From Elymus sibiricus (lineage: Eukaryota; Streptophyta; Magnoliopsida; Poales; Poaceae), in the NCBI GenBank assembly GCA_039707655.1, contig CM077676.1:427839379-427903378 (forward strand): a stretch of 64,000 nt of DNA, read 5' to 3'. The stretch's first letter is position 1. Each line of letters begins with the position of its first letter. Of this stretch, positions 12,072 through 23,157 are shown piece after piece. Under the pieces are notes generated by a model. The model saw only the letters and a list, made by a program, of their open reading frames with translations. It ran no database searches and was not told where the DNA came from. The position numbers were made by a program, and so were the translations under genes.

Positions 12072-12190
12072 AAAGGCGAAGGCAAAGGCAAAGGCAAAGG
12101 CAAAGCCAAAGCCAAAGGAGAAGGCGAAGGCCAAGGCCAAGGCCAAGGCCAAGGCCAAGGCAAAGGCAAAGGCAAAGGCAAAGCCAAAGG
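12072..12190 (+). repeat. GGCAAA/GGCCAA hexanucleotide minisatellite inside TNP2
   Basis: About 20 tandem six-base units (GGCAAA, GGCCAA, GGCGAA variants) keep the reading frame and encode alternating Gly with Lys, Gln, Glu or Ala. The repeat expands a linker of the transposase between the TFSVADVLDQLKALK segment and the GFEGYGETHNWTHITPF segment. Confidence 0.85.
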
Positions 12191-12639
12191 CTTCGAGGGA
12201 TATGGTGAGACGCACAACTGGACTCACATTACCCCCTTCACGAAGCTTCCCTATTTCAAGGACCTCAAACTTCCTTACAACATCGATGTGATGCACACCG
12301 AAAAGAATGTCGCAGAGTCCCTTTTCCGCACGATCCTCAACATTCCTGATAAGACGAAGGATAACGTTAAAGCTAGAGCCGATAAACAGAAAATTTGTGA
12401 TAGACCACGTCTAAACATGAAGCCTCCCACAGGCGGTCGAAGAAACAGGTTCAAGCCAGATGCTGACTTCGTACTTAAAAATCCAGAAAAGATGGAGGTA
12501 TTGAAGTGGCTCAAACACATAGTGAAGTTCACTGATGGTTATGCATCGAATATAAATAAGGGAGTTAATCTTTCAATGGGCAAACTGACCAGGCTCAAGA
12601 GTCATGCCTATTATGTATGGATTGAGCGGATAATGCCGG

Positions 12640-13543
12640 TGTCGGGGGGATGAACCCTGGGTAGGCAACGGAGCTAGAACCCCTTCTTAAAAAATCATCG
12701 GAGCAGGTCAAGTCCCTCAGGCCGGCTTGCCAGTACGCCGGCTACCCAGCGCGAGCCGGCTCGGCATGGCGACCCGGCCTGGCCGGCTGGCCCATGCCGG
12801 CTGGCCACGAGGGGACGGAGCCTTCGCGACGAAGCAAGCATGGCTACAACGCTCCTTCCTTTACGCTGACAGAGCAGGCGAGGCTGCAGCTTTCCTTGCG
12901 CCCCCGCCCGAGGCGGGCGGTGTTAGGGAGGCGCGGTCCTGTAGAAACAACGGCGTCGACCTCCCTTTGACGACGGACAAGATGCGCCACAGTGACTCGT
13001 ACCCAGACTGACGAGAGACACGACCCGCCACAGTGCCACGCGCCAGGCAGGTGCGGCGCACCCGGCGACCCGGCGGCCCCCAGCACCGGCTCCCGGTCAA
13101 TGACACCAGGGGCCCGCGCCTTTGTAACATTACAATTGTAACCCTGGGGGTCGGCCTATAAGACCCCCAGGGAGGCCTCCATGCAGAGGGGTTCGCTTCC
13201 TTCGGTTCACTCTCTCCCGTTGCATGGTTGCTCTTCGCTTCCCTTTAGTGACTCCTCGCTCCACAGAGCACACACACACTCTCACCGGAGAGGCAGAACG
13301 GTGGCCTAGCCCCTTCTCCCTCCTCCATCCGAACAGCTCCAGGAGCGACCTTGTAGCCCTTGTGCTTCCCATACTACACTCGGCGGGATTAGGGGTGTTA
13401 CCTCTCCAGAGGGCCCCGAACCTGGGTACATCTCGTGTCTCGCACTTGCTCGTGCCAACCTCGCCTCCGGAACCCACCGGCGTCCTCTCGTAGCCCCGCC
13501 TATTTAGCCATCTTATGGCATCTGCCGTGAAAATACCACGACA
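12640..13543 (+). repeat. 5' LTR of the nested Gypsy element
   Basis: 904 bases, TGTCGGGG...ATACCACGACA. It holds a TATA-like CCTATAAGACC at about 13155-13165 in a palindrome. The 3' copy is 20404-21310. Confidence 0.92.
13143..13171 (+). promoter_or_regulatory. TATA box within a 10-bp-arm palindrome in the 5' LTR
   Basis: CCTGGGGGTC (13143-13152) and GACCCCCAGG (13162-13171) are perfect inverted arms enclosing GGCCTATAA. The same arrangement is at 20908-20936 in the 3' LTR. The TATAA is the likely core promoter for the gag transcript. Confidence 0.7.
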
Positions 13544-13545
13544 GT

Positions 13546-13563
13546 TGGCGCCCACCATGGGGC
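13546..13563 (+). promoter_or_regulatory. Primer binding site of the nested Gypsy element
   Basis: TGGCGCCCACCATGGGGC begins two bases after the LTR end. It has the TGGCGCC form seen in many plant Gypsy primer sites. I did not assign the tRNA with certainty. The likely gag start ATG (13557) overlaps it. Confidence 0.65.
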
Positions 13564-15107
13564 TGCTCGCGGCGTCGGCCGGAGTCAAGTTCCGGACGAG
13601 GCCCTTCACCAGCTCCGGCGAGCGCATCGTGCACGGTTTGGTCCGTGCGCCTCGCACAGCCAACCCGGCCGGCTGCGTCGCTGCACCGGACGCGGATGCC
13701 GCCTGTCCCGCAGGCTGCCTCGTCGTCCCTTTCGGCGCGCTGCGCGTCTTCCTCGCGCTCGTCCCCGACGTGTTCCCCAGCAGGGTGCACAGTTTCGCCG
13801 ACTCCCCCGTCCCCGTTGGCTGCGCCGTCTCCGACGGCGTCGCGGCTCTCTGCGTCCGCACGGAAGTGCTGACCATCGGCACTAGCTCCGGCTCCCCGCG
13901 CGACAAGGGAAAGGCTACCGCGGCCGCCGCTGCCGCGGCTGCGGCTCTGCCACGCCGGGCCAACCCGCTCTGCGAGACAATCCGGAGTCTGCAAGCCCCC
14001 GTCACGCCCGACACCGACACGGCTGATGCAGCGGCTCAGCTCGACGAAGACCACCAGCATCTGCTGGCCGAGGCCACGGTGCTCGCGGCAACGCGGCGCC
14101 GGCTAGAGTCCGCCCAGCGAGAGTACGACAGCGCCCACGATTTCACGCCGGCCGCCGCCGAGCCCAGCCGGGTCGCGGAGGTGCGGATCCATGGGAGCGC
14201 AATCGGCCGTGCGCTAGGCACAGGCCGGCCCGTGTACGACACCCCCATCAAAAACATGTGCGCGGCGCAGGCGGCCATGGCGGATCTCGAGTTCCTGGAG
14301 GGCGAGGATCTGCTGCAGTAGCAGCAGCACATCCGCGACCTCATCACCGCGGAAAACGAGTAGCAGAAGCACTTCGACCCGGCTCGGCCATCCGCCTCCA
14401 CCTCAGGAAAAACCGGGGACCCGGAGAGGGCTCTCCGGGACGCGCAACGAACGTCCTCCCACGCCACTAGCGCGAGTCGCTCTGGCCGGCATCGATCCGG
14501 TCGGAGCCGGCACAATCGCGCCGCCACTGCCGGAGACGGCGTCGCAGACGAGGCGGCTGGCAACGGCCGGGTTCAACCACCGGAGCCCCCCGTGCAGCCG
14601 GCCCGACGGCTCGAGCTGGCCCGAGAAGCCCCCGCGCCGCGCGGCCCCGTGGCTGACCGGCTCGGCCCCCGCGTGCCCTACGACGAAAACGACGGCTGCC
14701 ACCGCCTCGACCGGCTGGCGCGCTCCACCGCCTTGGAGGAGGAGAGCTCTGTCGGCCCGGCGTGTTTCGGCCCCCGCATTCGTGAGGAGCCCTTCCCCAA
14801 AGGTTTCTTGCTACCTCGCGACTCCCCCAAATACAACGGCGTCACCAAGCCGGAGGACTGGCTAACAGACTACACCACGGTCGTCGGCATAGCCGGTGGC
14901 AACCGGTGGGTCGCCGTGCGCTACGTCCCCCTCATGCTGCTCGGCTCGGCCCGGACGTGGCTTAACAGCCTGCGAGCCGGCAGCGTGAACTCTTGGCTGG
15001 ATTTCGAAGACGCGTTCATCCGCAACTTCACCAGCACGTACAAGCGAACCGGCAAGCCTCGACAGCTCTCCATGTGCATCCAGAAGCCAGACGAGTTTTA
15101 CAGTTAA
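13557..15107 (+). pseudogene. Gypsy gag (capsid) remnant
   Basis: One reading frame runs from ATG 13557 to the stop at 15107, interrupted by two TAG codons (14319-14321 after GEDLLQ; 14361-14363 after ITAENE). The N-terminal part is rich in Ala, Pro and Arg. The C-terminal part has the Retrotrans_gag pattern: PKYNGVTKPEDWLTDYTTVV, LMLLGSARTWLNSL, SWLDFEDAFIRNFTSTYKR and KPRQLSMCIQ. It ends just after the capsid signature with no zinc knuckle or protease. An AATAAA motif follows at 15143-15148. Gag would form the virus-like particle; this copy cannot make the full protein. Confidence 0.82.
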
Positions 15108-15156
15108 ACGCGCGCACGTATGTTGCACCACCTTTTGAGTTTAATAAAAGCAGCAA

Positions 15157-15177
15157 CCCCCCCCCCCCCCCCCCCCC
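15157..15177 (+). repeat. Poly-C tract after gag
   Basis: A run of 21 C follows AATAAAAGCAGCAA. It marks the switch from gag to the non-coding stretch (15178-15903) that separates gag from the convergent antisense gene. That stretch holds two copies of an 'AGCTCGGGGGCTCGGGGG'-like motif and no gene. Confidence 0.7.
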
Positions 15178-15903
15178 GTGCGCCAGCAGGCGCCCACCGA
15201 GTCGGCCCAGCCAGCTCGGGGGCTCGGGGGCTTCCTTTTCCCTTTTTACTAAGCTCTGTGCCTACACACTTCCCTGTTTTCGTTTCACCCGCCGAGTCGG
15301 CCCAGCCGGCTCGGGGACTCGGGGGTTAACCGGCCAGACTGCGCCTCGCCATATTCTCCTTAGTCCATCTCGAAGCGTACGAACCGCCACAACCCTCTCT
15401 TCGCCAGCCACAGCCGGCTCCCGGCTGTCCGGCCGGCAAGAGCGAAAGGCCAGAAGCATCGTCACGTAAGAACGGCTAACGAGGAGAGCCCGGCTCGGCC
15501 AACCCGGCCCTACCCGCCCTCACTTATCCACTGCACGACTGGCTGCGCGCCAGCCGGCTTCACCGCCTACCGCCAGCCGGCCCAGTGGGTGTTTTCGCTC
15601 GCGCTCAAACGTCTAAAAAAGCCTAAGTATTGTGCGTCCCCTCTCAAGGCCGAATCCCCGTCCTAGCCACAGTCTGCAACCCGGCTGTCCGGCTAGCGGG
15701 AAGGAAGCCCGAAGAAAAGACAAACAGGAAAAAGGCCCAAAGTCGAACAACAAAGAGCGAAAACACGACAGTTGGCGCCACAAAATTTATAAACAACACG
15801 GGCCCGCGGCCTCAAGTTCATTACATAAACTACACCCCCAGTGGGTGGACCTGCTACCTAACAAAATTCAAGTGACCGAGTACAGGAAAGTTAAAGATAA
15901 GCC

Positions 15904-18900
15904 CTAGGCGGCGCCTGCGTCGGCTCCGGTCGGCGTCGGCTCGGCGGAGGTGGAGGCGGCTCCGGTCGGTGCCGGCTCGGCGGAGGTGGATGCAGCCGCC
16001 GGGTCGGACCTGGAGTTCTCCGGCCTCTCGGTCATCGCGGTGTCGTCCGGCTCGGCTTCGTCATCGGCGTAGGCCCCCGTCTCGGCCGAGCTGCCGTCCG
16101 GATCATTGAGCTGCAGGCCGAACTCGTCGGCAGGGAGCTCCTCTCCGTCTTCCATCCGCTCCAAGATGAATTCATCATACGGAGCGAACGAGGCCAAGTA
16201 GCTGGCCCGCCCGGCGATCCGCCGCGCCTGCGCCGGCCCGCTGCGCCGCCAGGCGGTCAAGATCCACGCCGGGATACCACGACGCCACAAATTGCAGCGC
16301 CGTCTCCGCACCAGCGCGAGCCGCAGATGCCCTCCACGCATCGAGCCAGTCCACGTCGACATCCAGCCAACGCGCCAGCCGGGTGACGTTGTTCGGCGCC
16401 ACAGCGCTCGGCCAAAGGCTCCGCGCCATTGCCAGGCCGGCATCGAACAGCCGGCGCATGTGGCCCTCGACGGCTCCAAGACGGGCCTCGCCGGCTAGGA
16501 TGATCTCCGACAAGGTCCAGGCGGCGTAAACGTCGACGTCCGCCCCTAGCGCGCGCTGGTCCGCCCGGTGGGCGTACACGGCTGCATCGGCCGCCTCCTG
16601 CGTTTCGGGGAAGACCCTGCCAAAGACGGAAACGAATTAGCCAGAAGAAAACAAGTTGCCAGCTCGGCCAGCCGGATTGAAGAAAAAATGGTACTCACGG
16701 GCGAAGGCCTCATCGAGGTGCTGCGCCTCGCTCAGCATCCCGTGCTCCCGCACGGCCGATGCGCGGGCCTGAGCCTTGAGATCCTTCTCGAGCTGGGCGA
16801 CCCTCCTGCCGGCGTCCGCCAGCTCCTCGGCCGCCTTGCCACGCTCTTCCGCCAGCTGGCCCAGCTCTGTTTGGTGGGCCTCTTCCGCCTTGGCCTTCTC
16901 GGCTGCCAGCCGGTCCACCTCGGCCTGGAGCCGGTCGCGGTCGGCGACGGCAAGATCGCGCTGCTCGCCAGCTTCGGCAAGCCGGCCTCGGAGACCTGGC
17001 ACCTCGGCCGCATCAGCTGCGCGACAAGGTTCCCGGTCAGACGCCGGAAGCAAGGACAAAAAGAAAGAAGGGCAAAGCCATAAGATTCGACTCGGCTGCT
17101 CCGCAGTCCGGCCCGAATCTCGGGGGCTACCCCCCAGTGGGTGCGCTGGCGCGCCCCCACTGAAGACGTGCAAGACGTACCTTGGACCCGGCGCAACTCC
17201 TCCTCCTTGCCGGCTAGCTGGGCTTTGACCCCGCGGAACCGCTCCTGAAGCCGATTATACGCGGCGGCCCGCAGGTCGTACAGGTGCTGCGCAAAAGTTA
17301 AGTAAGAAGAACGCAAAAGACGGGGTATAAGATTCGAGCCGGCTGCTCCGCAGTCCGGCCCGAACCTCGGGAGCTACACCCAGTGGGTGCGCTGGCGCGC
17401 CCCCACTGATTCGACAATCAAGACAAGAAAAGAAGGAGAGACTCACCGCAAACGCCTGCTCCAGCTTCCGCGCCGCCTCCTGCTCGTCCCGGACGAAGGC
17501 CTGCAGGCGTTCGCTCCGCCCGCGAAGTTGCGAGCGCAAGGCATCCGCCGCGTCGTCCTCCCGAGTGCGCGGCCCGATCACAACGGCGCCGGCGCTCACC
17601 CACGGATGCTGCATCGCGGTCCCGGAGCCGGATCCGCTTCCACCCGACCGCTCGGAGGATGCAGTGGCTTGGGGCGGAACGACCACTATGGCACCGACGT
17701 CTCCAGCCGCGGCCTCCGGGGCCTACGTCGGCTGCGCTTGGCCGGATGGTGCGGGGTCCGCCCTGCGCCTCTCTTCGCCGCCCTCGCCTCCTCCTGCCGG
17801 GTCGGCCCGGGGCGGCGTGTCCACGACGATGTCCTCATCGACGTCCGATTCGCCGTCGGCCGGCTCCGTCACCCCCGCCGGCTGCGGCTCGACGATTGTC
17901 ACCGCCGGCTCCGTCCCCCGCTCCATCTCCGGCCAGGCTGGGCCCACGGTGATCCTGGCCTGCTTTGCGGAGGCCCACTCCCACGCCCGGGCCGAGGCCT
18001 CCTCCATCTCTTTCGCAGCCTCCGCGCGATCCCGCCAGGCGTCGCGTCTCGCCGCGTCGAGGTCTTGGCCGGATTGGCAGGCTTCGATGTCCTCCTCCGC
18101 GGTCCGGGCCGGCTCGGGGTCGATGGCGCTGCTCCGGGTCTACCGCCAGACGGCCTCGCCAACCGCGGCTTCTGCGGCCGCCAACGCAAGGTCAACGGCG
18201 GACCTGTGCACAGCAAGTTCATCAGCACAAGGGCTCAAGCAAGAAAACAAGCAAGCGATCAGAAACAGGCAAGAATCACTCACCCGATGACCTTCGGAAC
18301 CTCCCGCCTCTGGCCCACGGACGGGGCGAGCCGGTGCTTCTTCTTGACGACGCCCCTCTCCCTCATCGGCGGCGCCGCCGCTGGGCGCTTCGCAGCCGAC
18401 CTCGACTCGACCGGCTCCTTCCCATGCGGCCGGCTGCCGGATTCCGCCGCGCGAGCCGGCCCGGCGCCAGCCGTCTTCCGCAGCTGCCTTGGAGGATCGA
18501 CGCTAGCGTCCTCCCCGGCCGAGGGCGCTGCACCATGGGCTCTGGTCAGGTCCTCTTCGCCGTCGTCCGGCCAGTCGCGCAGAAGTTCCGTGACCCGCCG
18601 GCTGCGGCGTCGGCCAGGCGCGCTTCGACTCCTCCCTCCTCCGCCTCGGCGCCGGCTTCCTCTGCGTCTGACTTGGGAAAGTCGGCCAGCAGGATCTGGG
18701 GATTCGGCCCGTCGTGATTCTGCTGGCAGGCGAACAGCTGCGGTCCTCCCGCGGCTTCAGGGCACAGGAATAATGTTGAGGCGGCAAAAAATAGAGACCT
18801 GGGACTCACCGCCGGCGCCGGGTTTTCCCGGTGATAGGGCTCCTTCCCGAAGCTCCACCCCTCCTCCTTCAACCCAGCCTTGGAGATATAGTTGACCCGC

Positions 18901-19655
18901 TGGACGATCCCGGCCGCCGTCAGCGCCTTGGTCGACGTCCGGGTCGGGTCACGCCGGGCGCTCATGTCGCATATCCGGTGTGCCCGACGCTGCAACGGCA
19001 GCACCCGGTGTGAGATGAAGGCCGCGATGAGGTCAGCCGGCTTCAGCCCCTCGCGATCCGTCATCTCCCCGATCCGGCGGCAGATGTTCAGGAGCTCCTG
19101 TGGCGGCTTCTTCGGGCAGTAGCCCCAATTCGACTTGGCGAGCGGCGCCGCGTTGACGAAAGGCGGAAGGTTGATGACGTCCACCGCCGGGTCGGCATTC
19201 CGGACGTAGAAAAACGTCGTATGCCACTTCTTGGCCAAATCCTCAAGCGGCAGCTTGGGAAACGGCCCGTTCACCCGGCCGGTGACCACGACAGCCCCGC
19301 AATCCGACATCGCGCCAGCCGACGCCCCCTGCTGCTTGAGGAAGAAAAGCTTCGCCCATAGGTCAACAGTTGGCAGCATGCCGAGGTAGCCTTCGTAAGG
19401 CATGGCAAACCCGGCGACCTACAACACGGCGTTGGCGCCGAGGTGGTGCGGCTGCAACCCGAAGAAGTCGAGGAAGCTCCGGAAGAAAAGACTTGCGGGA
19501 AGGCCGAGTCCGCGCTCGAAGTGAGAGAAGAAGACGACGTGCTCGCCCTCCTGCGGCTGCGGCACCCTCTATGGGCCGGGCGCGCGTGCGACCAGCGCCT
19601 CCGCCGGCGGCGGCCGCTTCGTGCGGCGAAGGTACCGGATGTTCTCCTCGGTCAT
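15904..19655 (-). pseudogene. Antisense six-exon gene of a Gypsy element ('putative gypsy type transposon' family)
   Basis: Minus-strand gene starting MTEENIRYLRR at 19655. Exon 1 (19655-18810) encodes HVVFFSHFERGLGLP, LDFFGLQPHHLGANAVL, YEGYLGMLPTVDLWAKLFF and PLAKSNWGYCPKKP, the pattern of the plant 'putative gypsy type transposon domain' (PF04195, recalled, not searched). Further exons with GT/AG borders: 18722-18284, 18203-17447, 17286-17181, 17016-16699, 16616-15904. Exon 3 is acidic, exon 5 is a coiled coil (AEVDRLAAEKAKAEEAHQTE), and exon 6 ends in an Asp/Glu/Ser/Thr-rich tail. Disabling changes: TAG codons in exon 1 (after ARAPGP and after NAVL) and frameshifts near 18600 and 16220-16260. 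The function is unknown. It occupies the place of pol and converges on gag. Confidence 0.75.
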
Positions 19656-19900
19656 GATCGAGCCCTCCCAAGAACCTTTCGGCAGCGCCACTGGAGGGCT
19701 CCGCTGGCGTGGAGACGCGGCGAAGGAAAGGAGGAGGAGGAGACGGTTGCGTGCTGCGGGCCTCGGGTCGCGGCGTGCGGCGGCTGGCGCGAGAGCACGC
19801 GGCGGCAGCGCTTCGCTCGGGCGTGGTGGAGGAGAAGCAGAGGAGGAGCAAGGGGTGGGAGTGTGTGCGGGAAAGTTTCCGTCGCACTTCTCCCCTTCTC

Positions 19901-19908
19901 ATTTATAA
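19901..19908 (-). promoter_or_regulatory. TATA box of the antisense gene
   Basis: On the minus strand TTATAAAT lies about 245 bases upstream of the first ATG (19655), in the otherwise GC-rich stretch between the antisense gene and the 3' LTR. This fits a separate minus-strand promoter. Confidence 0.55.
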
Positions 19909-20403
19909 CCACGAAGAGAGCGTGGGGGAGTGGGATCGTTTGCGCCCACGATCCCCACTCCTCCGCACCGTGCACGCGTGTTTTACGCACACATTTACAG
20001 CGCGGGGAAGCGCAACCGTCAAGCGCCGCCACAGTAAATCCCTCGTGCGCGGGCCGAGGGCGCGTCGTGGCGGGCCGGTCCGCAGTCGCGTCCCCTCACG
20101 CGCGTGGGCTGGCAGGCCTCGCCCGCTGCGGAGCACCACGTGGCGTTCCATCAGGCCGCGGCGGGCGCGAATCGCCGTATGAAGCAAGACTCGACCAACG
20201 AGCATTTCTGTTTCCCGCCCAGGCCGGGGTGCCGTGACCCGGCAACCGGAAGTCGGCGTCCGTGTCCGCCGTGCCGGCATGCGAACGGGCAGAGCCGCCC
20301 GGCCGGGCTCCTGCACTTCACCAACAAAACCGGCTCCTCAGGGGACAAGCTGCAAAGGCCCTCCTGCTTGGAGACGGCGAGCCTTCACAGCTTCGGGGAC
20401 TAC

Positions 20404-21310
20404 TGTCGGGGGGATGAACCCCGGGTAGGCAACGGAGCTCGAACCCCTTCTTAAAAAATCATCGGAGCAGGTCAAGTCCCTCAGGCCGGCTTGCCAGTAC
20501 GCCGGCTCCCCAGCGCGAGCCGGCTCGGCACGGCGACCCGGCCTGGCCGGCTGGCCCATGCCGGCTGGCCACGAGGAGACGGAGCCTTCACGACGAAGCA
20601 AGCGTGGCTACAGCGCTCCTTCCTTTACGCTGACAGAGCAGGCGAGGCTGCAGCTTTCCTTGCGCCCCCGCTCGAGGCGGGCGGTGTCAGGGAGGCGCGG
20701 TCCTGTAGAAACAACGGCGCCGACCTCCCTCTGACGACGGACAAGACGCGCCACAGTGCCTCGTACCCAGACTGACGAGAGACAAGACCCGCCACAGTGC
20801 CCCGCGCCAGGCAGGTGCGGCGCACCCAGCGACCCGGCGGCCCCCACCACCGGCTCCCGGTCAATGACACCAGGGGCCCGCGCCTTTGTAACATTACCAT
20901 TATAACCCTGGGGGTCGGCCTATAAGACCCCCAGGGAGGCCTCCATGCAGAGGGGTTCGCTTCCTTTGGTTCACTCTCTCCCGTTGCATGGTTGCTCTTC
21001 GCTTCCCTTTAGTGACTCCTTCTCGCTCCACAGAGCACACACACACTCTCGCCGGAGAGGCAGAATGGTGGCCTAGCCCCTTCTCCCTCCTCCGTCCGAA
21101 CAGCTCCAGGAGCGACCGTGTAGCCATTGTGCTTCCCATACTACACTCGGCAGGATTAGGGGTGTTACCTCTCCAGAGGGCCCCGAACCTGGGTACGTCT
21201 CGTGTCTCGCACTTGCTCGTGCCAACCTCGCCTCCGGAACCCACCGGCGTCCTCTCGTAGCCCCACCTCTTTAGCCATCTTATGGCATCTGCCGTGAAAA
21301 TACCATGACA
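20404..21310 (+). repeat. 3' LTR of the nested Gypsy element
   Basis: 907 bases, beginning TGTCGGGGGGATGAACCCC after a short G-rich tract (CTTCGGGGACTAC) and ending ACCATGACA, then the GCCGG duplication. Confidence 0.92.
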
Positions 21311-23157
21311 GCCGGTGATGGTTCGAGGCTATGTCCCCGAGCATGTCTGGCGAGTGCTTGGGGAGCTAAGCCATTTCTTCCGCATGCTCTGTGCTAAAGA
21401 AGTATGTACCGAGGTGATTAGACAATTGCATAAGAAGGCATCGGAGTTGATATGCAAGCTAGAGAAGATCTTTCCGCCAGGCTTCTTTACTCCGATGACA
21501 CATCTCATTTTGCACCTCGCAAATGAGGTATTGTTGGGGGGGAGGGGCTATGCAGAATCGTTGGCAGTACGGCCCTGAGAGACAGAACAAGCATCTCCGA
21601 CACAAATGTGGAAACAAAGCTAAGATTGAAGCTTCCATAGCTGAGGCAGTTATCCTAGAGGAGGTGTCAGACCTCAGGACATCGTACTATCCAGACCATG
21701 TTCCCACTTTGCATAATAAGGTGCCTCGATACAATATAGAAGAGCCCAAGTATAAACCCAAGCTCCATCTATTCAGCGGGCAAGGTGGCAGGGCTGGGGG
21801 CTCGAAGTCTTATAACATGCCACAACAAGAGTGGGAGGACCTCATGTTCTATGTCTTGCACAACATCAAGGAAGTTGAGGATGTGTGGATGAGGTAATAC
21901 CACTACATCATTCCTTTATGTCTTGCACAACATCATGTTCTATGTTCACTTAGTCCCGGTCTAACACCGCTTTTCTTCTTTTAGTCAATTCGTTCGTGAG
22001 GAGTGGACGGGAATGATTCCTCCTACTGAGGCGGAGGAACTTACTCTTCTCCGGCATGGAAACCCTGGAAGGAAAAATTTTGTTGCTTGGTTCATGGAGA
22101 AAGTAAACTTTCACATTCCCCTATTAAATACCTAGTTCAACATTTATTAGTTTACCGAACTAATGCACCCAGCAATTTCAATTAAACTTGTAGGGACAAG
22201 ATCCGAACATATCCATGGATGACGAATTGAGATGGGTTTCCATGGGTTTTGACCCTTGGGTCAAGACATGTGAAAAGTATGATGTGAATGGGTATCGCTT
22301 CCATACAGAGGAGCACCAGAACAGCCGGCCTGATCCCAAGACTATAAATACCGGAGTGTACACGCAAGGTCAAAATTCAGTTGACTACTACGGAAGGGTA
22401 GAAAAAATATACGAGCTTACATTCAGCCGTGGGCGCGAAACCCTAAGTCTCCCTGTGTTCAAATGCCGATGGTTCGACCCAGTAGAGGGGCTGAGACATA
22501 CGCCTTCCATTGGTTTGGTCGAAGTTAAACCATCAACCGTGTATGCCGGAGCCGATCTCTTTATTGTGGCTACCCAAGCCACACAAGTTTATTACCTGCC
22601 TTACCCATGCCAGAAAGAGTTCCTAAATGGTTGGGAAGTTGTGTTTAAGGTGTCGCCACATGGTAAGCTACCGGACCCGAACGATGACGATTACTACAAC
22701 ATTAACCCCATGACATACGAGGGAGTGTTCTATCAAGAGCAACCTGATGATGATGTGGTCAGAAACGATGACGCTGACGCCTTGGGTGATGATGAAGTGG
22801 ATCCAAACGATGACGATGCACGGAATGATGGTGAGACCATTGTTAATGAAAATGACATACTTATGCTAGAAAAGTTAAACGAAGACGCTGACGACGAGGA
22901 AGAGCCTCCACCTCCGTCAGACAATGAAGATGACATGCGTGATAGTGATGATGAGACCGATTGAGGAATCGGTTACAACAGTGATGATTCGTATGGGTTC
23001 TAGCAGATGTACGTTTCATGTCTTTTTTTTCTATGGTTTGTTAATATGCCTTTTTATGCTTATTTATTAATGTGTTTTTATTCCTTATTATTATGCTTTT
23101 TTCTTCATTATTAATGTACTAATTGTTTATTCTCTTTTCAATGCAGGTTCGCTAAAC

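Larger units (their letters stand above)
12640..21310 (+). mobile_element. Non-autonomous Gypsy element with gag remnant and antisense gene
   Basis: LTRs at 12640-13543 and 20404-21310 both begin TGTCGGGGGGATGAACC and end CC(A/G)..ACA. The element is flanked by a perfect 5-bp duplication GCCGG (12635-12639 and 21311-21315) within TNP2. It has a primer site (13546-13563), a gag-like frame on + and a six-exon gene on the minus strand, but no protease, RT, RNase H or integrase. The two LTRs differ at only 2 of the first 62 bases, so it is a fairly recent insertion. It would depend on a related autonomous Gypsy element for reverse transcriptase and integrase. Confidence 0.92.
11817..22964 (+). 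pseudogene. CACTA TNP2-like transposase, split by a Gypsy insertion
   Basis: TNP2 catalyses CACTA excision and integration. The fragment opens within the Transposase_21 region (FCGWCTSGKMPCLVC). It has a TGA at 11934-11936 and a lysine-glycine repeat, then KLPYFKDLKLPYNIDVMHTEKN and GYASNINKGVNLSMGKLT up to 12639. After the insertion it resumes at 21311 with VRGYVPEHVWRVLGELSHFF and IFPPGFFTPMTHLILHL (DUF4218). A frameshift lies in the G-run at about 21536-21543, followed by GPERQNKHLRHKCGNKAKIE. Likely exons are ..21893, 21985-22102 and 22194-22964, with GT/AG borders. The last carries a DUF4216-like region (YGRVEKIYELTFSRGRE, VFKCRWFDP) and an Asp/Glu-rich tail. Disablements: missing N-terminus, nonsense codon, insertion, frameshift. 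Confidence 0.88.

Noticed and set aside
17387..18895. 502-codon + strand ORF inside the nested Gypsy element
   Set aside because: It is the shadow of the antisense gene's exons and introns. The minus strand has coherent splice sites and coiled-coil sequence; the + product is Arg/Pro/Ser low complexity.
19443..20237. 264-codon + strand ORF next to the 3' LTR
   Set aside because: It overlaps exon 1 and the promoter of the antisense gene, with Arg-rich low-complexity sequence and no recognised domain.
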